A program made the translations under genes and the position numbers. A model generated the notes under the pieces. That model searched no databases. It worked only from the letters and a program-made list of their open reading frames with translations, and was not told the DNA's origin. A stretch of DNA of 64,000 nucleotides, taken from contig QRDG01001518.1 of NCBI GenBank assembly GCA_012064385.1, forward strand, positions 124,001-188,000. The letters run 5' to 3'. This DNA comes from Puccinellia tenuiflora (lineage: Eukaryota; Streptophyta; Magnoliopsida; Poales; Poaceae). Shown one piece after another: positions 33,716 to 43,742 of this stretch (position 1 is the first letter of the stretch; each line of letters opens with the position of its first letter).

Positions 33716-33938
33716 GGTAAGGTAAGCGGCTCTCACACTCCAACAACAAAGCTATCCGGCAACGAAGCTATTTTCTGGCGCCGTTGCCGGGGAGGTAAGG
33801 TAAAAGGTACTCACATCATCTGGCTACTAAGCTATTTTCTAGTACTGTTGCTGTTGTGTGAGTGCTCGAAGTTATTTCCTTTAGATTCTGCAATTATATC
33901 TTTTTGTTTCTTGTTTTTAATTTCACTAGTTAGGCTTA

Positions 33939-34616
33939 ATGGAAAACAACAAAAAAATTAGTATTAGTTCTTTGGAAATCATTTTTGCTAATGCTATGGA
34001 AAAGTCTAAGCTTGGGGATGAGGTGTTTGAAAATCCTTTTGCTACTAATGATTACATGTTTGATACATCTCTTTCTAGTAAAAATGATGATATGTTTACA
34101 GATGAACACACTTTGGAAGATAAATATTCTATTCCTTATGATGATACTATGCCCCCAGTTTTTGATAATTATTATAAAGAATATTATGACATGGGTTATA
34201 ATTACAATCATCCTCATGAAACTTGTCATAATTATGGAGGGATCACCCAAAACCATCCCTTTAATATACAACTTGTTTATCATGTTCAAGTTCTTTATGA
34301 TGATCCTGCTCCAGTTGTTATTCATGAGAAGAACTTTGTTTATGTGGAAAATGATGACACTTTTATGCATATGGATCATGATAAGAATTTTACATGTGAT
34401 GGTTATATTGTGGATTTTATCAATGATGCTACTGAAAGTTTTTATGAAAAAGGGAGACATGGCTTCATATATCACAATAACATTGAATCTCCTCTCCTTT
34501 TGTTGAAATTTTTGAAGTTGCACCTATTTTGTCTTCCTATGCTAGTCAATTTATGCTTCATGGATTTATTTACTTACAAGATTCCAATGCATAGGAAGTG
34601 GGTTAGACTTAAATGA
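33939..34616 (+). CDS. 225-codon open frame in the Athila-like element; function unknown
   Basis: I do not recognise a domain. The protein begins MENNKKISISSLEIIFANAM, is acidic and rich in Asp, Asn, Tyr and His, has blocks such as NFVYVENDDTFMHMDHDKNF and FINDATESFYEKG, and ends with a hydrophobic stretch (LLLLKFLKLHLFCLPMLVNL) and a basic tail (IPMHRKWVRLK). Similar wording recurs, from memory, in non-autonomous Triticeae elements, which suggests a conserved element-encoded product rather than chance. It starts 250 bp after the LTR, where gag would begin, but has no gag features such as a zinc knuckle. A role in RNA packaging or a vestigial gag are both guesses. Confidence 0.5.
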   Translation: MENNKKISISSLEIIFANAMEKSKLGDEVFENPFATNDYMFDTSLSSKNDDMFTDEHTLEDKYSIPYDDTMPPVFDNYYKEYYDMGYNYNHPHETCHNYGGITQNHPFNIQLVYHVQVLYDDPAPVVIHEKNFVYVENDDTFMHMDHDKNFTCDGYIVDFINDATESFYEKGRHGFIYHNNIESPLLLLKFLKLHLFCLPMLVNLCFMDLFTYKIPMHRKWVRLK

Positions 34617-34784
34617 GTTTTATAGTTGCTTCTTGATGCTCCCTTATTGTGCTCCAACTCTCATTTTTATGTGAGCATCATCAAAATTACCATGCCTAGC
34701 TAAAAGGCTTTAAAGAAAAGCGCTTATGGGAGACAACCCATCATTTTATTTTCAGTATCTTTTCTTTTATTTGAGTCAAGAAGT

Positions 34785-35138
34785 TTGTTTACTTCTGTAG
34801 CAACTTCTTTGTATCTTTATTTTCTTGCAATGTTGTGCCAAGTAAGGTCTCTAGTAGAAAGTTTTTGCTATATTTGGATTTCTGCACAGGAAACAGATTT
34901 CTGTCTGTCACCGTTAAATTCGTCATTTATTCCAGAAGCGACGAAATGCTTTGAGATTTTGTGTTCTGAATCTTCATATATGTATGAAACTTTTTCTAGT
35001 TCAGTGATTTTCGATTTGAGAAACTCTAGTGCCTCGAAAAAATTCGTCTTTACAGACTGTTCAGATTTTGACAGATTCTGCCTTTTATTGTGCATTGCTT
35101 CCTTTGCGATGTTTATTTGGATCTTTTTGATTCTTTGA
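34785..35138 (+). other. 117-codon open frame, possible second product of the Athila-like element
   Basis: The frame has hydrophobic segments at both ends (LYLYFLAMLCQV and CLLLCIASFAMFIWIFLIL) and a Ser-rich middle. No motif supports an envelope protein. It may be chance in AT-rich DNA. Confidence 0.25.
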
Positions 35139-37546
35139 GCATCAGTGGCTGTAGCTAATGTTATAATGCATTAAGGTGTGCTTGTGTCACAGTAGAACTT
35201 GTGAATTTTTGGTTTATGCACTAACCCTCTAATGAGAATTACTTTGAGTTTGATGTGGTGTAAGTTTTCAAGTAAGCAAAAGGGACGATATGATGAGATC
35301 AAGAAGAGTGAAAAGCCTAAGCTTGGGGATGCCCCGGTGGGTCATCCCCAGCAAATTCAAGAAGACTCAAGCATCTAAGCTTGGGGATGCCCAAGGCATC
35401 CCCTTCTTCATCGACAAAACTATCAGGTCATCTCTAGAGATACTATATTTTTATTCCGATACATCTTATGTATTTTGCTTGGAGCGTCTGTTTTTATTTT
35501 GAGTGTGTGTTTTAGTTTGCTTAATAAGTTGGATCCTAGCATTCTTGTGTGGGAGAGAGACACGCTCCGCTTTTTCATATGAATACTCTTGTGTTTCGCT
35601 TATATTTGTTGAGTATTCTTAGCTACTATTCATTTTCTAGTAAGCTCTCGCTTTTAGCATGTTATCTTGTTTAGAGCTGCTAGTTCTTTGTGTTAAGCTC
35701 TCTTGTGTTTCACTCTTATTTGTTAGAGAGTTGTTTTAGTTGCTTGGTTGATGTGTTAGATTGGAAAATGCTATGCTTGTGATAGTGGTATGAAATAGAG
35801 AAAAGCTGCATAGTCTTGTAGACCATTGTGTAGATAACTTGCTCCTCTTCAATTGTTTTGAGGTATTAAAATAACTAATGGTTAAAATTTGTTGGCTAAT
35901 GTTGTTAAGAGCTGATTAGTGAAGATGTGTTAGTAGAGCGTGGAGCCGTACTTTTCTGAACTAAAAACAACTTAAGTCAATAGTGCTTTAATGTCGTGAT
36001 TTCCTCCTAGTTGAAAAGAAGTTTCTAATGGTATAGTTACTGCAACGGTCGGGGAAGCCAACGGGGCACTTGTGTCGCCGCCACGATCCCTCTCGGGGTG
36101 TCTCTAACCATTTGTAAAACTTTGATACTGTTAGTTGTTTGCAATATACGACATGCTATGTGAGTTTTTGGTTTTTGGCACTTCCACCTCCATATTTTGC
36201 TAGCCTCTTCGGTACTTTGCATTGCCCTTTTTTACATTGAGATTGGTGCATACTTCGCAAGTACATCCAACCCCGTGGGAGATCTTCATCTTGTTCTCCT
36301 ACACATAAGCCAACTATTTTCCTCAAAACAGCCACCATATCTACCTATCACAGCATTTCCATAGCTGTTCCGAGATACATTGCCATGCAACATCCATCAT
36401 TTACATTACATGACTTTATGTCATTTTTACTTCATTACCATATAGTATTGCTTGACCATTTGAGTTAGTGTGATGCATGGTTTTCCACATGTGTTACATC
36501 TTTTCCACACTACGCTCGGTCTTGCATATCCACCATACACCATGTATTAGTCTTTGAGTTTTGAGTACACCAAAAAGTGTGATGATCATCTTGTAAAATA
36601 GAGTATTGCCTCTACCTATGAGCATATTGAAAAGAGTCCAAAGTGGCCAATCAAAAGAGTCCAAAAGAGACCAATGAGAGAAAAATATAAAAGAGCCACA
36701 AAGTCCTCAAAAAGCAAAAAGCAAAAAAGGAGGAAAAAAAAGAATATAAAATGAGAGAGGGGGCAACACTACTATCCTTTTATTCCACACTTGTGCTAGT
36801 AGCACCTACATCATTATAGTGAGTTTTCATGCTTCATTAGTATAACTATGTGGGGACCAAACGTTATAGAACTTGGCTTGTATATTCCAACGATGAGCCT
36901 CCTCAAGTGAGCTCTAGGTCTTCATTAGCAAGCAAGTTGGATACACCCCCACTAGTTCCATTGGAGAGCTTCCATTCATATAGCTCTATGTGCATCCGTT
37001 GCATGGCAATCACTACTCCTCATTCAGTGTCTACTACGGGACTTCCTCTTGTCTTGTGGTTACCTCTTCCACTGTTTGAGCCTTTCTTTTTGGCCTTCCA
37101 AACCCCCATTATTATTCTCTTTGCCATAACCTCATGGTGCCAAGCCTTCTTCTTGCTTGTATTAGTTGAGTGGACTACATAACAGTTGATAAGTTAAGTG
37201 GATGGATTAAGGACACTTGACTTGAGCTTGGCTATTTCTATTATTGACTGAATTTGATGCTTTGAAGATTGATTGACATTTTACATTGGAGACACAATTT
37301 ACTATCCTTCTTTCTAAACCATATGTATGGTTCTTTGTCTCCAATACGCTGATTCATGAAAAGTTCTAGCTTCTTTTAGCTAGCATTTGTTAATCATTGT
37401 TTGCTTAATGTCAACTATAGACAATTGTTTTGGATCACCTTATTCACATCATGTGCTTTGCATTGCTATGTTGATCTAGATTGTGAGTTAGCATGTCTCC
37501 TAAGAAATTATTTGTTATCGTTTTACCTACTCGAGGACGAGTAGAA

Positions 37547-37562
37547 CTAAGCTTGGGGATGC
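37547..37562 (+). promoter_or_regulatory. Polypurine tract of the Athila-like element
   Basis: CTAAGCTTGGGGATGC abuts the 3' LTR. The same 15-mer CTAAGCTTGGGGATG also occurs at 34006, 35317 and 35375. Confidence 0.75.
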
Positions 37563-38991
37563 TGATACGTCTCCAACGTATCTATAATTTCTTATGATCC
37601 ATGCTTGTTTTCATACCATTTGCTACATGTTTTGTTTACATCTTATAGCATTTTTATGCATTTTCTGGAACTAACCTATTAACAAGATGCCACAGTTCCA
37701 GTTCCTGTTTTCTGCTGTTTTCCCGTTTCAGAAAAGTACTTAAGGAAATATTCTCGGAATTGGACGGGACAAAAAGCAGCAGTCTTATAATTCAATGGAC
37801 TACACGGAGCCCGAAGGAGAGGACCTGGAGGGCCGTGGGCCGGCCACACCATAGGGTGGCGCGGGACCCATGCCTGCCGCGCCACCAGGTGGTGTGGGGC
37901 CCACGGGAGCCCTCCGACGCCGCCCTTTCGCCTATATATTGCCCCCGACGCATAAAACCTAGATGGATCCGTCATATTCCAAATAAACATCCGCAGCGCC
38001 GCCGCCATCGCCGACAAGTTTCGGGGGACAGAAGTCTCTGTTTCGGCACCCTGCCGGGACGGGGAAGTGCCCCCGGAGCCATCTCCATCGACTCCACCAC
38101 CATCTTCATCGCCGTTGCTGACTCCCATGATGAGGAGGGAGTAGTTCTCCCTCGGGGCTGAGGGCCGTACCGGTAGCCATGTGGTCTATATCTCTCTCTC
38201 CCATGATGTGATCTATATGTGATCATGAGCTTTGCAATCTAGATGTTGTTATGTTACTCAAGTGGGCTTTATTTATGTGATCTCCGGAGACTCCTTGTCC
38301 CACGTGTGTAAAGGTGACAGTGTGTGCACCGTGTGGGTCTTTAGGATATATTTCACAAGATACTTGTTCACTGATTTATTATTTGAGTTGGATGTCTCTA
38401 TGAAATTGTGGTGTGTTAGTACCTCCTATGAATGCTCATGGTCCAGTGTGGGGTATTCATTAGTACTTGGGAATATATGTTTGAGGCGTGCTTTTGCATT
38501 CCTACACAATGAATTAGTGTTCGTTATCCAGCCGGAGAATAGTTCGGAGTAGTATATTGAAGTGCTTATATTTATATTCAATTATGATTGCATTGTTGAG
38601 AGTGACCACTGGTGAAAGTATGATCCCTAGGCCTTGTTTCTAAGCATTGAAACACCGTTTACAACAAGTTCTGCTACATGTTTGCTTGCTGCCATTTTTA
38701 TTTCAGATTGCAATTACTACTTATAATCATCCATATTACTTGTATTTCACTATCTCTTCGCCGAACTAGTGCACCTATACATCTGACAAGTGTATTGGGT
38801 GTGTTGGGGACACAAGAGACTTTTTGTATTGTGATTGCAGGGTTGCTTGAGATGGATACCTTTGACCTCTACCTCCCTGAGTTCGATAAACCTTGGGTGA
38901 TTCACTTAAGGGAAACTTGCTGCTGTTCTACAAACCTCTGCTCTTGGAGGCCCAACACTGTCTACAAGAATAGAAGCGTGTGTAGACATCA
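37563..38991 (+). repeat. 3' LTR of the Athila-like element
   Basis: 1429 bp, 98-99% identical to the 5' LTR, with one extra TC in a short CT run near 38199. Confidence 0.9.
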
Positions 38992-38996
38992 GGGTC

Positions 38997-41511
38997 TCGA
39001 CAAAAACCGTCCAATAACATCCCTACTTCTTATTTGTGGCAACTTGATTATTTGTCGGTGGTCTTAGCGATCTTGGAGGATGCTCGATCTCACCTAAAGT
39101 GGATGGGATGGTGAATGATGATGATGTTGTAATGTAGTGCTCAACAGTCCCCTATTTCTATATATATAGTGGGAACTAGGATTGTAGGGAGCAAATCGGT
39201 CTACATGCGGTAGAGATAATGCTAAAATTTAACAAGATAATGTTGATTTGATCGCTGTCAGTTACAAAAGTTATCCCTTAGGATCCACATGTTAATCTTG
39301 GTGTAGCTTATACTCCAAGTTGTTTCAATCGACCCCGCCCGGGGTACGAATCCTTGTGGTGTGGCACCCTAATGCCGAGTGAGCCGCCTTTAGCCATTAT
39401 GGGCCTACCTAAGACCCAGAACCTTGTCACACTATACTGATCATCTGTATGAGTTATATTGCATATCATATGCCAAACAAAAAAATTACTCCCGATCATC
39501 CAGAAAAACTGTCACCTTGGGTCCAAACACTCTCCTTTGACAATGATGGTTGTGTATTCATCCGGAAATAAAATTTGTACGATGTTACAAGGACATGACT
39601 CGATGGGTTAGACAAGAAACAAATGTTTATACATGTTCGGGTCCCGAATGAACAAAGGTAACAACCCTCATATTGATGGTGTTTGGATTGATTGGAGAAT
39701 AATGGCCTACTTAATACAATAGGTTGTGTTAAAAATATGTCCTATAGGGAGTTAAAAGGGCCTGATTAATACATGGTAATGATCGTAATCACTTACTACA
39801 TCGTCTTTGGCCCTAAGGCTATGACCTAGCCGTTTCACTAGGCATGACCCGACCACCTCTGAACTTCATGCAGGGGTGGATGGTGTGGCTTCAAGTACGA
39901 TGATGGGCCCATACTGGTAAATTCGGCATCATAATCCCCGCTGCATACCTTGGTGGATGGACAAGGCCTAATTTCATATGACCTACATTGTTGGCTTCAT
40001 GCTTTGACTCGCCTTTGTACCATGCTCGGTTTTTCATGTACTCGTGAAGAGCTAACTACTATCTTCCCTAGCTTCATCCTCCACTATGTGCCTCAGTTGT
40101 CCGATGCAGGGAGCTCGAGCGACCGATGCCGCCCCCACCGACCAGAGCACATGTCATCGGAGTGTGGCCGGTAGGTCGTCGTCCATCTCTCTGACACTCT
40201 AGTGAGGTAGGAAGCCGCCATGCACAAATATCACATGGTGCGTCCCGGGAGCACAGATCCGAGACAACATGTGGGGGCAGAGTGCTAGGTGGTGTGATGG
40301 GCATCGTGTCGGGTTGGAGCGTGACCAGGTGCGGCTGCGGACAGTGGAAGAAGAAAGAGAGGTGGGGTCGAGGGTGGCGGGGAGAGCGAGACGTGGCTTG
40401 ATTATTGCAAGAGGGGGATTATCCTCTCCGCGGGACTGTAAGTTAAATCCTCCCTTTCTTGGGGCGAAATACAAATGTGCTGGTAGCTTTTATGCGTGGA
40501 CTTTTGCCTGAATCTCGAAGCAAGTGGACCATATAGATAGTCTCAGGACGTCAACTTACATGTGGGAGACCAGGTTGAACTCGATGCAGCAGGTGCTACA
40601 CGCGACGGCTTTGGTGGAGGTGTCAAGTCATGGCTAGACAGCAGTGGCAATGTACGACAGTGGTGATGTATGATGTCTCATACGGAGGCGTCAAGTCATG
40701 CGTGATCCTGGCAAGTGCTACACACGACATCTTCTCCTTCGTGTCAAGCCATGCTTGTTGTTGTTGATCGAAGGCAGTGCGACAGTGGCTGGGGGCGTGG
40801 CGGTATCAGATGTGATCGTCTTCTAGTTTCTCCTCCAGCAGCATCTGGCTAGCGATGAGTTGTTGGCCGGACAGCTGATGCCGGTAGAAGTGTCAGCATC
40901 GAGTTTGCACACTTTGGTTGAAAAACTCCTGGTAATGTTGACACACATTTACATCGTGCCCTTACTGAAGGTGGTGGCTCGAAGATCTTTGTGGATGAAA
41001 ATCCTGAGCTGGATTTTTGGTTGGACTCGTCATTTTTTGCGCACGTGCGGTTTTCCTTCTTGTATGCTCTGTGTAGAAGTTGTATATTTTCTTTTTGTTT
41101 TTGTCTTTTACCATTGAATTAGCAGTAGTCTTCCTATCGCGAGTCATGTGGCCTCATATTTGTTTATTGTTGTATTTTTCTAAACTACGCAATAAAAGTT
41201 GTGGGTTTTTTGGGCCGGGCTCATTTCCCTTTTCAGAAAAAAAAACATGTTGGAAATCCGCGTTGTGCATGCTTTGGGCATTCCTCTCCTGATGGTTGTC
41301 CGCACATGCAAAAGAAACTATCTGCTCTCTTTGCATTCCTAGTCATGTAGATGGAGAATGTGTAGGTAATGCATTGGTTTTAGCCCCCACATGCGTTGGA
41401 CAATCCTTAACATGAGTACGGGACACCTTCAACCAATTTTACTCTGCCCTACACACACCAAAGAAAAAGATTACCACATTTTCCAAATTGAGAGAGAGAT
41501 GGAGAGAGAGT
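38997..41511. other. Unassigned DNA with old retroelement traces
   Basis: 38997-39700 continues the element split by the Athila-like insertion (CATGTTCGGGTCCC near 39640 recalls LTR borders). 40060-40480 is GC-rich with short frames on both strands and no domain. 40860-41120 encodes a Cys/Phe-rich frame without family resemblance. A short GA-rich run (AGAGAGAGATGGAGAGAGAG) lies just before 41512. Confidence 0.35.
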
Positions 41512-43445
41512 AAGGGTGGCAATGGGTAGGGTATGAGCAGGGTAGAGTAATCTCATACCCATATAGTCTATGGTCACAAAATTCTACCCATACCTTTACC
41601 CGCGGGATGATGCTATACCCATAGCCATATCCGGTGGGTATCCATACCCATCGGGTACCCGTTGGGTAGATCAAATAGTACACAAATTGTTCACATTTTT
41701 ACAATCGTTGGTAGCACATTTGAAAAAAAATAATTATCTCAACTCTAACAGGTAGATGAATACATGACAATTATCTAACTTTGGAAATCTTAATCTCATG
41801 GTCATATCTAGTTGTATCCACTTGTGGCCCTAGCTCCACGGTCAACCTCTAACACGACTGGATCCTGACTCCCGGGCCGCTCGCGCGAGGGTGGCTCTGG
41901 AGGCGAAAACCTAGCCCTCCAACTCTCCCCGGCCGATCTCGCCGGCCGCTACCGCCGCGGCACCGGCGGTGGCGGCCAAACCTTCTCCTCTTGCGCGGCG
42001 GACGACCTCGGTGCGCATCCACGGATCCCCTTCGCGCGGGGGTTCTGCTTGGCGGCGCAGATGGTGGTCCGGCGGTGCGTCGGCTGCGTTCTGCGAGGCA
42101 CTCGCCAGCGCACGGCTGTGAGGCGTGCGGGAGGGAGCGGCGGGCGCGGTGCTGCAGCCATGGCGGCGGCGCGGATTCCGTACGGCGGCGGCGTGTCCAA
42201 GCCATGCGGCGGCGCGTCCGTGGTTTTGGAGGCGGCGTGGGAAGACTGGCCGACGGTGCTGTGGCCAGATCCTGCGGCGGTGACGAGGACCGGATTTGGG
42301 CCCAGAAGGCCCTGATCTGTGCCATGTTCAACGGCCGGATCTCGTGGTGGCGGTTCCTGGCGGCAGTGATTGTCGGGACCCAACCACCGACATGGTGTTC
42401 CGTTGTGCTCCTCCATTGTCCTGCTCTTTCCGATCGACGGGAGCCGGCTGGCGGCGTGGGGGGTGCTGGCCTGGTGTTGAATAATGGTGGCAGTCCTAGG
42501 GTTTCTTCCGCGCGAAGACGAAGATCTGCTGGTTGTGTGTCCTCGTTGATTTGGCTGAAGTGGCGAGTTTCGGAAGGCTCCGCCGGCGAACTTCCATGTG
42601 CGTTTATGCCTGGAGTTTGCTGGATCGAGTGGGATTCGGTCGTGCCCACGATTTTCCGTTAAGGAGCAAGCGATATGAAGCTCTGCTATCTGGTGCCATC
42701 ATGGATGAAGTCAGAGGCGGAGAATGTCATGAAAGCCGAGATCGGAGGACTAAGAACGGTGATTTGTCTCTTCGTGGCGATGAGGAACTTGCTTGGAGCT
42801 TCAGGACGCGTATGCAGCGGTATGAAAGTGGGGGCGACAGCACAGTTGAAGTTTAAAGTTCTACCTTTCAGGGTGAAAATCTAAGGTCTGGCCTTAATTG
42901 GTTGTGTCTGGTAATGGCCTTGTTGAAGACATTGTTTTTGAGAGCAGGGACTATCTCCAGGGTGAAAACCCAAGATCTCGATCGGGCGACGACGGCGCTT
43001 GTGCACTGTTTCCTTCTTGAAGGCGTTGCTTTTGGAGAGATTGGACATCAGGTGTTGTTTTGGTGGTGGTTGTACTGCTGCTACAAGTGCTGTAACTCTA
43101 TAGCGGGACTTTTCTTTTTTAGTTCTTCTTCTTATTGTCTTTTGGCTGTGTGCATCCGTAATACCTTCGGTTATTACGTTGTTGCAGAGGCTGGGTGTAT
43201 TTGGTATCTTCTTGATATTAATATATACTCTTTATCTAAAAAGTTAATCGAGTAAGATCCATATGTCAATATAAACGGGTAGCGTATAGGTATACCACGG
43301 GTACAGGGTTGTACCTATGGCCTATCCACGACTTGGTGGGTAGTGTATGGATACTACTTATAGGTATAAAAAAATATGCCCATACCCTTCTCATACGGGT
43401 ACGGTACCCGCGGGTACCCGTACCCATGGGTAAAATTGCCATGTG
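41512..43445. mobile_element. Putative hAT-like non-autonomous element
   Basis: The left end reads AAGGGTGGCAATGGGTAGGG and the right end, on the minus strand, CACATGGCAATTTTACCCAT. Both are followed inward by many GGGTA/TACCC words in mirror orientation (41530-41680 and 43275-43430), recalling hAT subterminal repeats. No 8-bp target duplication is clear and no transposase is present. A GC-rich LINE-derived insert fills the middle. Confidence 0.4.
41840..43252 (+). mobile_element. Short LINE-like element: 5' leader joined to 3' UTR, no ORF2
   Basis: The left part is GC-rich and resembles LINE 5' leaders (CGAAAACCTAGCCCTCC, CCGGCCGATCTCGCCGGCCG). The right part resembles LINE tails (GGTGAAAACCCAAGATCTCG, TTTTGGCTGTGTGCATCCGT, GTTGCAGAGGCTGGGTGTAT) and ends TTAATATATACTC. 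The endonuclease and reverse transcriptase are absent. Open frames in the GC-rich half are present on both strands and are not convincing genes. A clear target duplication was not found. Confidence 0.45.
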
Positions 43446-43591
43446 AAGTAGACAACTTAACACGTATTAGGCTATGACAGCACTACAACAAACAGATGGT
43501 GACAATAACTCACAAGATCCCATGCTCAAGTTTCCTACTAATTAACTTCCTGGCATGATAACACGAGATAGTAAGTTAGTAACTGGACCGG

Positions 43592-43601
43592 TATATATAA
43601 G
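43592..43601 (+). promoter_or_regulatory. TATA box candidate of the SMXL gene
   Basis: TATATATAAG lies about 150 bp before the ATG at 43743. A second weaker TATATATGAC is at about 43618. Confidence 0.5.
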
Positions 43602-43742
43602 ACACTGTGGTTACTGGTATATATGACCGAAAATGGACAGGAACAACTGATCCACTACATTAGTACTCTAGAAGAGAGACTGAGGGAGCAAGCTAGCCAG
43701 GCCAGGTTTTGGATTCATTAACGAATCAGCTTTCTTGGAAAG

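Larger units (their letters stand above)
32261..38991 (+). mobile_element. Athila-like gypsy LTR retrotransposon, complete ends, no gag-pol
   Basis: LTRs lie at 32261-33687 (1427 bp) and 37563-38991 (1429 bp), starting TGATACGTCTCCAACGTATC and ending GTAGACATCA. The flanking 5-mers GGGCC (32256-32260) and GGGTC (38992-38996) are a target duplication with one change. A tRNA-Asp-type primer binding site TGGCGCCGTTGCCGGGGA follows the 5' LTR, as in Athila elements, and AAGCTTGGGGATGC precedes the 3' LTR as the polypurine tract. The LTRs differ by about 17 substitutions and one 2-bp indel (1.2%). The 3.9-kb internal domain lacks gag, protease, reverse transcriptase and integrase; it has two unrecognised open frames and purine-rich DNA. 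It is best read as a non-autonomous derivative. Confidence 0.9.

Noticed and set aside
41849..42662. Overlapping 200-residue frames on both strands
   Set aside because: GC-rich LINE leader-like DNA without stops. No domain, start context or codon pattern supports a protein.
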